Below the pieces are notes generated by a model that was given only the letters and a program-made list of their open reading frames with translations, did no database searches and was not told where the DNA came from. From Synura sp. LO234KE (Eukaryota; Sar; Synurophyceae; Synurales; Mallomonadaceae), in contig VKHC01000220.1 in assembly GCA_015143735.1 (NCBI GenBank), positions 1 through 15,222 on the forward strand: a DNA stretch of 15,222 nucleotides, written 5' to 3'. Shown piece after piece: positions 1 to 7,961 of this stretch (positions are counted from its first letter, which is position 1; every line of letters begins with the position of its first letter). The position numbers and the translations under genes were made by a program.

Positions 1-78
1 CCGCCCACCCTTGCCTCTGTCCGCCCACCCTTGCCTCTGTCCGCCCACCCTTGCCTCTGTCCGCCCACCCTTGCCTCC
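1..78. repeat. 20-bp minisatellite, about 3.9 copies
   Basis: The unit CCGCCCACCCTTGCCTCTGT is repeated exactly three times (1-20, 21-40, 41-60), and a fourth copy diverges in its last bases (61-78). The window begins inside the array, so the true copy number is unknown. The strand is C/T-rich. Because 20 is not a multiple of 3, the array would change frame from copy to copy if translated. It lies just upstream of the recognisable kinase exons, so it is more likely intronic than coding (inference). Confidence 0.95.
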
Positions 79-124
79 CTTCTGTCCCATGATGCCGTTC
101 ACGTCCGTCGCGTTGCATTTGTAG

Positions 125-678
125 AGGAGGGGAATCGAGCGAGTTCGTACGCGTCGAACACGTCCATCTTTAGGTCTTACCATAACGGCATCCAGTGCTC
201 ATTGGAGCCACAAAACATTTATTTCTTCGGGATGATCGACATCCTTCAGGTAAATTATACAGGGACTCTATATTGGATATTGGTTTTATACGAACGACTC
301 GCCAGGTTGGGCGATTTGTGTTTTGACTTTGTCTCTGTCGTTGTCCTTGTCCTTGGAACAGCGGTACACGATGAGGAAGCGGGGCGAGAACTTTGTCAAG
401 GGTCTGACGGAGGACAGGTCGTTAGCATGCTGTGCCGTGTGAGGGGCGGAGGGAGTGTAGCCGCAGTCCTACTGGAAGGAATTCACCTGTACCCGAGTAT
501 CACATTCCTCATTTCACCTTTTACCCCGTTGCCTTGTTTCAGAAAGCAAATCAGCGCGGTGGACCCCACCTTCTACGCTGAGAGATTCGTTCGCTTCATC
601 ACCGAACACACAGACAGCCTACACTTCGGGTCCCGAGATGTCGCTGCTGAGGAGTTCCGGCTCGGCGACTCGACCTAG
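125..678 (+). CDS. Phosphatidylinositol phosphate kinase (PIPK), C-terminal exons, partial, spliced
   Basis: This is the 3' end of a lipid kinase that phosphorylates phosphatidylinositol phosphates to make PIP2-type signalling lipids at membranes. The exon ending at 249 contains GIQ and then IYFFGMIDILQ, matching the conserved PIPK block (Y-F-x-G-I-I-D-I-L-Q). After an intron at 250-361, exon 2 from 362 reads RYTMRKRGENFVKGL, like the basic stretch that follows IDILQ in PIPKs. Exon 3 from 543 reads KQISAVDPTFYAERFVRFI, the family's C-terminal signature, and ends at a TAG (676-678). Codon phase agrees across both splices (intron lengths 112 and 125, or 104, restore frame). The left exon limit is uncertain: AG acceptors at 123-124 and 172-173 both fit. 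The N-terminus, ATP-binding region and most of the catalytic core lie outside the window. An unspliced open frame also runs 31-678, but it reads non-conserved residues across both introns and is not the product I favour. Confidence 0.74.
250..361 (+). other. Intron 1 of the PIPK gene
   Basis: The donor CAG|GTAAAT follows the codon for the last Q of IDILQ, and the intron ends ...CTTGGAACAG before CGGTACACG. Length is 112 bp, phase 0. There is a pyrimidine-rich stretch near 330-353. The family alignment (IDILQ followed by a basic block) supports removing exactly this segment. Retaining it would replace the conserved basic block with unrelated residues. Confidence 0.75.
439..542 (+). other. Intron 2 of the PIPK gene (donor ambiguous: 418 or 439)
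   Basis: The acceptor TTGTTTCAG ends at 542, immediately before the codons for KQISAVDP. Two donors fit the same codon phase. GTGAGG at 439 is the better donor by consensus and adds seven residues (SLACCAV). AG|GTCGTT at 418 has a good exon side but a weak intron side, and it gives the compact EDRKQISAVDP join. I cannot tell which is used, or whether both are. Confidence 0.6.
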
Positions 679-1309
679 TATTCAACTTATTCAAATAACG
701 TGCCTTTTTAAACCGAAATCTTCTATTTAATTCGATCGAGCAGAAAAGGCAGAAAGTCACGCCAAGAACCCGCACCTCCAACCAAAAAATCTAAGCACTA
801 CATACCAAATGGTAGGTAACGTGAGTTGAAAGCCCCCTATTATTATACTCGTACCCGGAGCACTTTGAAGATTTTTATAACGCCACGCCGTGGTTCCGTA
901 CGAGGTGAAGGGGCACATGACGAGGAGCCAAACCTCCAACTTATCAGCAGAGTAGAGAAAAAAAGAGCAGGAGCCGCGAGCAAGCTCCTCACCACCAACC
1001 AATAAGAAGAATGCATGGAGTTAACCGTCGGCGCAGTGATAGGGTCGGGTTATACTTTCTCGTATAACAACAAGACGCAACCACGTGTGAGCAAAGATCA
1101 CTGCAATGCCAGCATGGCTGGTAGTACGCACGACTCCTATACTGAAACAAGGGTAACTTCTGCGAAACAAATATTTAATTAGCTTTCAGAATATCAGCTT
1201 GTAAGAACCCCCAGAGCAGCCAGAGTCCTCCACTCACTTCTCAGGATGACGGCGGAGAACACCAGTTTCCCGATTTTTTCCGAAAATCTAATAGTTTGTA
1301 GCGTACGAT
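679..1309. other. Gene-free stretch downstream of the PIPK stop
   Basis: This probably holds the PIPK 3' untranslated region and terminator, but I see no clear AATAAA signal close to the stop. Short open frames on the opposite strand (757-1002, 599-781) have no recognisable motif and one overlaps the kinase exon. Nothing else could be supported. Confidence 0.5.
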
Positions 1310-1375
1310 GATAAAAACCAGATCAATTTACGATAAAAACCAGATCAATTTACGATAAAAACCAGAATAATTTAC
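1310..1375. repeat. 22-bp tandem repeat, three copies
   Basis: The unit GATAAAAACCAGATCAATTTAC occurs at 1310-1331 and 1332-1353 exactly. A third copy at 1354-1375 differs by three bases (GAATAA for GATCAA). It is a recent local duplication in AT-rich DNA with no coding context. Confidence 0.95.
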
Positions 1376-1689
1376 TCGCCCCCTCGGAGAGAGAAGAATT
1401 ACTAGGAGTCGTATCAAATACACGCGGAAACTAATAGAACTAGCAAATAATATCCTCTATGTACCTAGTTGCAAGTCCCGCGACTATGTATTAAGGAGCA
1501 GGAGGGGGCATGAGGGGGGAGAATAGCGGAGCGGTGTGCTCCTCTCTAGCTGTCGAGGGCGGGCGCGATCATAATTGCAGGAGGAATGTGCTATTTCTTC
1601 AGTGTTAAAGGCTGAAGTGAAATTGCTAGCTAGTGCTTGTTGCTTTGGTACCACATTGGAGTAGTCGTAAATGGTGTGGTAGTGTGACA
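1376..1689. other. Intergenic stretch, nothing recognised
   Basis: There is no gene, RNA or repeat that I can support. Opposite-strand open frames here lack conserved motifs. Confidence 0.45.
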
Positions 1690-1885
1690 TGAATAGAATT
1701 CTATATTTTTGGGTTCTGAAACAGAGTTTTTCGCTAATAAAAAGAATGGCATTATAGAGAAAACTCTATAGAAAAGTTGTACAGAGTTTTTCAGTAGAAT
1801 CATTCGATAGAATTTTCGAAAGAATTGTTCTAATAAGTGGCTCAAGAGAGTGAATTCTATAGAGTTTTTTGAAAGAATTACTCTT
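1690..1885. repeat. AT-rich block with inverted repeats, possible MITE remnant
   Basis: The words AAAACTCTATAGAA (1760-1773) and TTCTATAGAGTTTT (1855-1868) are perfect 14-bp inverted complements separated by 81 bp. A second, shorter inverted pair (AAAACTCT at 1760 and AGAGTTTT near 1782) is nested in the same block. GAAAGAATT recurs as a direct repeat near 1818 and 1871, and AGAATTCTAT occurs near 1695. The density of related words suggests a small foldback or miniature transposon, but I cannot define both ends or a target duplication. Confidence 0.4.
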
Positions 1886-2475
1886 TGGATTGGTTACAAA
1901 TTTCCTTATAAATAGTTGTTCTAACACGCGCAATCCGTAAAAAGTGAACGGTGGATAGAGTACTAGCATTACTGTGTCCGTAAGAGGATATGGTGAAAAG
2001 AACCATCGCACCCTAAGCTCTATACTAGCGCGGTACCAGGAACTGGACAGTGTGCCATTCAGGTAAGAAATCCGTATTTAAATGTTACAAGATAGTAGTA
2101 GGCCATGTGGTGGGTGTTCATTCTCACCACTTCCTTCTACTGCTACAAATATTTTGTATCCGTATAAGAGAGTATAATATGAATTTTTATGACGTAAAAG
2201 CTGGCAGTATTTGTGAAGTCTAGTCCCCAAAAATTCTTGTTTCCTCATGATTTGTTGACTTCTGCTCTGATTTTCTTGATGCAGGTGGAATATTATATCT
2301 TCTGGACATTCCTGTTACCGCCTTCTGCTTAGGATTGTTGGTACTCAAATTCCATCATCGGTTGAATCCATGGCCTATATTATTTAGTAAATTTTTGATA
2401 ATACTCACTTACTCCGATGTAGTTGATTTCTTGTTTCTATCAGGTGCTACCATGTTCACATATCACCTGACTTCC
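1886..2475. other. Intergenic stretch upstream of Copia copy A
   Basis: No gene is recognised. A short inverted pair TCAGGTG/CACCTGA spans roughly 2440-2470, right at the broken left edge of the LTR. The missing first part of the 5' LTR is not found in this stretch. Confidence 0.4.
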
Positions 2476-2783
2476 TCTGAAACCTTAGTTACGTTGGTGG
2501 AGCAACGCGTGTCAGTTTTATTATCATCCGATATTGAGCTATTTTCTATGGAACATTCTAATGGCATTTCACATGAAGATTCGTGTCGCGCTTGAAGTTG
2601 AATTTATTCTTTTTCAGCACATATATGCATTTTCTGAGAACATCTCATAAGAATTAATTTATTGGGAATTTTGAGGTAAACGTTTGGTACTTGGGTGATC
2701 TCGGTAATTACAGCTAGTTTAACGAGTTTCCTGGTGTTCAGAACGACGATTGAAAGCCGAGGAGATGTTACAACTGTCTAACA
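2476..2783 (+). repeat. 5' LTR of copy A, truncated
   Basis: Homology to the 3' LTR starts at TCTGAAACCTTAG and runs to the terminal TCTAACA at 2777-2783. The promoter-bearing first part, present at 7581-7653 in the 3' LTR, is missing or replaced. Differences from the 3' LTR are scattered substitutions. Confidence 0.88.
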
Positions 2784-2801
2784 TAAATAAACTATTATCA
2801 A

Positions 2802-3907
2802 ATGGCGCCGAAGGCATGGAGGAACTACTTTCCGAAGGCGCAGCGTGAGGCAACACCTGGGAGGAAAGACCGGCAGGGCGACAAGAAAGCACAAACACAG
2901 GCCAACGAAGTTGGACTTGTGGAAGTAATTCCAATGTTATATTGCCGTGAGGGTAAACCCAACAATTTGAACGAGAGTTCAAGGAGAAGCTCGGTACTTA
3001 TCTCATCACCAAGTACAGTGATTGTGGAACTTTCATCGAGACTGGGGAGCAATGGTTTGTTCCGGAGGTGGAGCCACCAGATCAACCATATGATAAGTAC
3101 AACCGCAACATCTTGTCGTTATGGAATGTCCTCGAGCACCAGTTAAAGCACAGATCGGACCTCATTCTCAGGCGGGAGGAGACAGATACATCGATGTGGG
3201 GTGTGATCTGGGGTCAGCTTTCTCGATCGTCAATCGAGAAGTTGAAACAACACGCACGGTGGGATGTCGTAGAAATGGGCATGGATCTATCGTTCTTTGA
3301 AATCTCATCCGTGAGACACATCTGTTATCGCAAACTGGGATTGAGTTCTTGGACCATAGCAATGCTTTAAACGCGTACAACCCAGTTCACAACGGTCAAT
3401 ACGAGTCTCTTGGGGATTACAAGAAGCGTTTTGAATTGGCAGTGGAAGCGCTGGCGGCCATTGAACATCCGAATATTCCAGCGGAAGGAGCTCGAGTATC
3501 TCATTTTATTGAATCGCGCAATGGTTATATATAACGAGTGGAAACGCGACCTAATAAAGGGGATCCGATAAGGGAGGGAGGAACCTCCAGCTAATGTGAC
3601 AGCAGCTTATCGACTGGCATCCAGTCACATCCGTATTGATGTATCAACCACAGCTGCCTGGAATAGCGAGCTGGTAGCTAATGCATTCGTCACAAAGGCA
3701 ACCAAGAAGGATTCCAAGAAGGCGAGTAGTTATCGCAAAAAATCAGGCGGAGACGAGAAGAAGTCCGAAGACAAGGCAATTCATAAGTGTAATACATGCA
3801 GTGAAGCTGGCAATTGGTCTAAGGATTGCCCGTATGGAGACAAGATTAAGAAGCTCATTTTGGAGGGCAAAATAGTACTGGTGACAGGTCACGGAGTTGC
3901 CAATTGA
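2802..3907 (+). pseudogene. gag: Copia gag (capsid/nucleocapsid), frameshifted, copy A
   Basis: Gag packages the element RNA into virus-like particles in the cytoplasm. Reading starts at ATG 2802 (MAPKAWRNYFPK), 18 bp after the LTR. A 2-nt insertion at about 2976 moves the frame, which then runs FKEKLGTYLITK ... KLKQHARWDVVEMGM. A second shift near 3295 leads to HNGQYESLGDYKKRFELA (capsid-like). Others near 3535-3595 lead to the frame NVTAAYRLASSHIRID. The tail is lysine-rich (about 3700-3780). It ends in a zinc knuckle, CNTCSEAGNWSKDC, with Asn where CCHC knuckles have His. Copy B has TGC where copy A has the TGA at 3905-3907, so that stop is a mutation and gag was fused to protease in one frame. 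Copy B (14453-13600) supports every segment present in both. Confidence 0.82.
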
Positions 3908-4330
3908 TCATCTGTTCTACTCGACACGGAAGCTAATGTTCATGTATTCTGCAACAAGGAGTTGTTGACGAATCTTAGGCACATTAACGAGAAGGGGGAC
4001 GGCAGTCTGTTCATTGAGGGCGTTGTACGCGGAGAGGAGATTCGCGTTACCCATGTCGGTGACTGGGGACCTTTTGAGGACGTGCTGTACTGTTCCATCG
4101 CGATGATAAACGTGTTGTCATGGCTTGAAGTGGCGAAGAAATTCCGCATTGTTTGGGATCAAGCAGAGAATAGTGTCACTGTCGTTACGACAGCGGGACA
4201 CGACTTTGTATTCACGCCTCGCAACGGTTTGTATAGCTGTTTGGGGGTGAATGACGCAGATCGTGCTGATGGAGCCGGTGACTACAGCATGGTCTCGACG
4301 ATGAAACAACGAGACTTCATATTCGCAGCG
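3908..4330 (+). pseudogene. Copia aspartic protease and linker, copy A
   Basis: The retroviral-type aspartic protease cleaves the gag-pol polyprotein. The active-site region reads VLLDTEANVHVFCNKELL (about 3914-3967), with DTEA in place of the usual DTGA/DSGA. The frame continues through GDWGPFEDVLYCSIAMINV and VWDQAENSVTVVTT to 4318, where a shift moves reading to REITKAKEAKEFLRRLGYP. The same DTEA spelling is in copy B, so it predates both copies. With Glu next to the catalytic Asp-Thr, activity is doubtful unless this family tolerates it. Confidence 0.78.
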
Positions 4331-5716
4331 GGAAATTACCAAAGCTAAGGAGGCCAAGGAGTTCCTGCGTAGGCTAGGATACCCGTCGGTACAAGACGCA
4401 TGTAACCTGGTCAACAAGGGTGAAATTGTCAACGGCCCAGTTACATCACGAGATATCATTCTTGCTCGTAACATCTATGGACCTGAGCTCGGAGAGATCA
4501 AGGGTAAGCTTGCCCAGTCCAAGGACCAATCTGAAACACTGTTGGAGCCGTCGTCAGTAACCGTCAGAGAGCTACCCTACAGATGTACGTCGACATCATG
4601 TTCATTCACGGTGATCCATTTCTGATCTCAGTGACTATGCTTTTGACATTGATACAAGTGTACAATCTTAAGACCAAGCGTCACGAGACTGTGATTCGCG
4701 AGGGGCTGGAGACTCAACTGCGAACTCTCACCTCATTTGGATTAAGGGTTGAATCTATTCACAGCGGCGGCGAAGGAGGCGTTGCAGCTTTGGTAGAACA
4801 TTTCATGGCATCTGGAATATGATCTTTCAATTCTAGTGGACCCGAACAACATCAGCTTGTTGTGGAGCGACAGATCAGAGTTGTTAAGGAACGCGCGAGG
4901 GGGATAGTATCGGTATGACCATTTTAGCTCCCTCGGAACTTGATATTTTGGCTGCTCACGTACGTTGTATTCATGATCAACGCCATGCCGCATGCAACTG
5001 CACTAGCCTACGCTGCGCCTAGGGAGTTTTTGATTGGCAGGAAGCTGTACTTCAAGAGGCATATTCGCTTTGAGTTCGGAGATTATGTGCAGGCTCGTGT
5101 GCCCAACGTGGTGAAGAACTCTTTGTCACCCAGATCCCAAGGCGGTAGCTTTGGCGCCTGTCACAGTAATACCAGAGGTTCTATCTGGGTTTACCTTCTT
5201 GATACTGGCAAGGTGGCCATGAGGGACAAGTTCGTTTGCCTGCCGATGACAGAGGAAGTCATCCGGAAGATCAATAGTCTTGAGGCGATTCAGTCTCTAA
5301 CATTACGTTACAGAGACATCGAAGTATGCGACGAGGAACCTGACAAAAATGGACTGGATGACCAGAATCCAGACCAAGTTTTTGATGGCTTAGAGGAGGA
5401 AGTCATCCAGACTCCAATCAACCAACAGCCAGAGCCTTTCGACGAGGACTATGCTGATACTGCGAGTGAGGCGAGTACGGTATCATTTGACGCGCGGTCA
5501 ACTACGAAGACGAAGCGTTCAACTTCAATGCAGGCGGGGACACCATTATGGAGGATGTGCAAGCCTCGCCCGCGGAGGACCCGGACCCAGTGCAGGAGCC
5601 TCCACCACAAGACGACATACACACAACCGATGCATCAACTGCAGGGGTGTCCACTCATCCTTACAGATTGCGTAATGTTTGATCCAGTTGGAAGCATCGT
5701 TTTTCCTACCGACTAA
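4331..5716 (+). pseudogene. Copia integrase and acidic integrase-RT linker, copy A
   Basis: Integrase inserts the cDNA into chromosomes using a D,D-35-E triad. The N-terminal part reads LRRLGYPSVQDACNLV ... GPVTSRDIILARNIYGPELG. The catalytic core includes YVDIMFIHGDPFLISV (first Asp, about 4582-4629). Next comes HSGGEGGVAALVEH (about 4760-4801), where the second catalytic Asp is Gly (GGC at 4766-4768; copy B has GAC). QHQLVVERQIRVVKERARGI follows with the third acidic residue (VVER). The C-terminal part is NAMPHATALAYAAPREFLIGR, then FEFGDYVQARVPNVVK and RGSIWVYLLDTGKV. An acidic linker follows (EEPDKNGLDDQNPDQ, TASEASTVSFDA), frameshifted near 5495. There are stops near 4820, and the core is split over three frames. 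Confidence 0.8.
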
Positions 5717-6620
5717 CAGCACGCAAAGCGCGCCAAACTCTAGGCCACGAAGCTACTGCCCAGGCAATTCAAGCAGAGTTGTCCCAGATGCTTGCCAATG
5801 GAGTATGGAAGCCTGTTGATGTCAACTATCTTCTGGAGGAAGTAGTCACCAGAATCATTCATTCCTCACTGTTCCTGAAGGAAAAGCTCACCATGGACGC
5901 CGAGCGGGAGAAGATCAAGGCCAGATTCGTGGCCGGTGGCAACAAACAAGATAGAGAGTTCTACGTGTACATCTCTTCACCTACAGAGCGTACTGATTCA
6001 GTGCTGATGATAGCTGTTATTGCTGCGTGGTAGCGGAGAGCTGTAGCCATTATGGATATTGCGGGTGCGTATTTAAATGCAGACATGGAAGGTCCAGCAG
6101 TACACATTAGTAATAAATAACTTTGTGGTTTTCGGGAAAGTTCCACTACTTACTTGATGATCGGGCGACAGGCCTCCTCGATTTCCATGCCCCTACTCGG
6201 TAACGGAAGTCGGCTACGATTATGTCGACACCTTAATTAATAGAAACAGTGGAACCATCATTCTTTACACGAGGTTAAAATGGCGTATCAACAAGCAACT
6301 TCCAGAATTGCTTTGCCAACTCGATGAATCTTACCGTCCATTCGTACAAATCAACGGTACAATTGTCGTGATGCTCTTGAAAGCACTTCATGAATGTGTC
6401 CAGAGAGTTCCTTGCTTTGGTACAGGCACTTCAAGATTTCCCTTGAATCACTTTGATTTGAAGCCCACGCAAAAATGACTGCGTGTTCAATCTGAATCGA
6501 GACGGGTACCAGTGCACGGCATGTGTTCATGTCGACGATGTATTATTGACTTGTTGTTCTAACAACTACGTGGACTGCGTGATACTGGACATCAATAACT
6601 TGTAAAAGGAAACAACGGTT
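5717..6620 (+). pseudogene. Copia reverse transcriptase, copy A, interrupted
   Basis: RT copies the element RNA into cDNA. The fingers region reads QMLANGVWKPVDVN, RIIHSSLFLKEKLTMD and KARFVAGGNKQDREF. A TAG at 6031-6033 stops it just before RRAVAIMDIAGAYLNADMEG, the block with the first catalytic Asp. A 172-bp insertion (6108-6279) follows. After it come INKQLPELLCQLDESYRPF and the palm motif HVDDVLLT (6528-6551), the copia equivalent of YxDD, reached only after a frameshift near 6455-6480. Catalytic Asps are intact but the frame is broken. Copy B covers the same region and lacks the insertion. Confidence 0.82.
6108..6279. mobile_element. 172-bp insertion in the RT of copy A
   Basis: Copy B runs straight from the codons for AVHM to RTNKKIPELL. 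Copy A has 172 extra bases between TACACAT (ends 6107) and ATGGCGTATC (starts 6280). The insert contains an inverted pair GTTCCACT (about 6140) and AGTGGAAC (about 6247). Removing it restores the reading HIRINKQLPELL in frame. Its origin is unknown: no LTR ends or coding motif are visible, and no clear target duplication. Confidence 0.62.
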
Positions 6621-7498
6621 CGTCGTGGGAAGCCATTGCCTTATCTTGGGATGGCTTTTGATTTTTCTGAGCCTGGAGAGGAAACGGTGTCGATGGACCA
6701 GTATGTATCGAACTTCCTAAAGGAATACGAGGTTAGTGGTACGGCATCTTCACCAGCTACAGATCGTCTATTCAGCATTGATGCAGATTCACCTTTGTGG
6801 GATCTGACGAGGAAAGATCAACTGCGTTCGAGAGTTGCGAAGGTGTTGTTCAGTGCGAAGCGGGCGCGGCCCGATCTCTTACCGGTGGTAGGATCGCTGG
6901 CAACCAGAGTCACTGCACCTACTGAGCAAGACTGGGATAAGCTGAGGAGAATGCTACAGTATGTCAACAAGACTAAGGAATTCAAGCTTCGATTGCAGGT
7001 GCATGATGAGCTGAAAGTCATTCTCTTCGCAGACGATTCAATAGCTGCTGATGGCAAGAGCCATAGCGGTATCGTCACTACCCTGGGCGAGGGAGCGGTT
7101 GACGCGGAGTCAACTAAGCAGTAGCTGGTCACTAAATCCTTAGCAGAGAGCGAGCTTGTGATTATGGCCGGTGCAGTCATGGTTGCGATACATAAGAAGA
7201 ATTTCCGGGAGTACCAGGGATATCAAGTGTGACCGGCGTTGATCTACCAAGACAACAACCAGTCGGCCATCACCCTTGCGAGGTCTACCTCACCACGGAC
7301 TCGACATGTCAACATCATTTATTTCATTGCGCACGACAGGATTAACTCCGGGGAAGTCGCTGTTGAGTACTTGTCTACTGACGAGATGTTGGCCGACGTG
7401 CTGACCAAGCCGTTACAAAAGGTGGTCGTTTCAAGAAGCTTTGCGATAAGCTACTGAACCGATGCGTCGAAGTCAAAGCGATCCAAGAGTTTATGTAG
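6621..7498 (+). pseudogene. Copia RNase H and pol C-terminus, copy A
   Basis: This domain degrades the RNA strand of the RNA-cDNA hybrid. The connection region reads LPYLGMAFDFSEPGEETVS and ARPDLLPVVGSLATRV, typical of copia pol after HVDD. RNase H residues seen are FADDSIAADGKSHSG (first Asp; copy B has SDASI), AESELVIMAG (Glu), YQDNNQSAITLA (Asp), and the terminal block EYLSTDEMLADVLTKPLQ. A TAG at 7122-7124 interrupts after STKQ, where copy B has STNQTEL and no stop. A TGA lies near 7229-7231 and also occurs in copy B. A shift after TKPLQ gives the true C-terminus GGRFKKLCDKLLNRC ... and the stop at 7496-7498. Confidence 0.85.
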
Positions 7499-7580
7499 CT
7501 AGATTTAGTTAGTATACTGATTTAGTTCGGAAGGAGTGCTATGTTAGCGCCGTGTGAAATGTGATTAGCTTGTTGGGGTG

Positions 7581-7961
7581 TGTTGGAAATCTACATGTAC
7601 GGTGTGCTGTAGGCTATCGGAAACGTGCGAAAGACGGTGCTAAGACTCCAGTTTCTGGAGCCTTAGTTACGTTGGTGGAGCAACGCGTGCCAGTTTTATT
7701 ATCATCCGATATTGAGCTATTTCCCATGGAACATTCTAATGGCATTTCACATAAAGATACTTGTTGCGCTTGAAGTTGAATTTATTCCTCTTCAGCACAT
7801 ACATGCATTTTCTGAGAACATCTCATAAGAATTAATTTATTGGGAATTTTGAGGTAACCGTTTGGTACTTGGGTGATCTCGGTAATTACAGCTAGTTTAA
7901 CGAGTTTCCTGGTGTTCAGAACGACGATTGAAAGCCGAGGAGAATTTACAACTGTCTAACA
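7581..7961 (+). repeat. 3' LTR of copy A, complete (381 bp)
   Basis: It begins TGTTGGAAATC and ends CTGTCTAACA, giving the usual TG...CA with an imperfect 7-bp terminal inverted repeat (TGTTGGA/TCTAACA). The left limit is confirmed independently: copy B's 5' LTR starts with the same 20 bases at 14640. It is about 96% identical to the retained part of the 5' LTR by eye. Confidence 0.9.

Larger units (their letters stand above)
2476..7961 (+). mobile_element. Ty1/copia retrotransposon copy A (degenerate, 5'-truncated)
   Basis: This is a copy-and-paste LTR element. The order is partial LTR, gag, protease, integrase, reverse transcriptase, RNase H, full LTR, which is the copia order (integrase before RT). 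Motif style resembles GalEa/CoDi-like copia elements. The two LTRs share about 300 bp with about 13 mismatches counted by eye, near 4% divergence. The coding part carries several frameshifts, in-frame stops and a 172-bp insertion, so this copy cannot encode a full polyprotein. The left LTR lacks roughly its first 75-80 bp, so no target-site duplication can be tested. The leader between LTR and first gag ATG is only 18 bp. I see no convincing primer-binding site next to the LTR and only a weak purine tract (7529-7536) some 45 bp before the 3' LTR. Confidence 0.92.

Noticed and set aside
31-678. Single-exon 215-codon gene
   Set aside because: The open frame crosses two probable introns and replaces conserved PIPK residues with unrelated ones. 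The spliced reading is better supported.
757-1002. Minus-strand open frame of 81 codons next to the PIPK gene
   Set aside because: No recognisable domain, and the length is expected by chance in this sequence.
1630-2011. Overlapping minus-strand open frames
   Set aside because: They lie in the AT-rich inverted-repeat block, overlap each other in different frames and show no motif.
2784-2815. tRNA primer-binding site after the 5' LTR
   Set aside because: The bases right after the LTR end (TAAATAAACTATTATC) do not match a usual tRNA 3' end. TGGCGCC at 2803-2809 resembles part of one but lies 19 bp away and within the gag start.
6818-7180. Minus-strand open frame of 120 codons over copy A RNase H
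   Set aside because: It is antisense to recognised RNase H, and the peptide has no motif of its own.
7529-7536. Polypurine tract GGAAGGAG marking the 3' LTR start
   Set aside because: Copy B fixes the LTR start at TGTTGGAAATC (7581 in copy A), so this tract is about 45 bp too far upstream to prime at the boundary.
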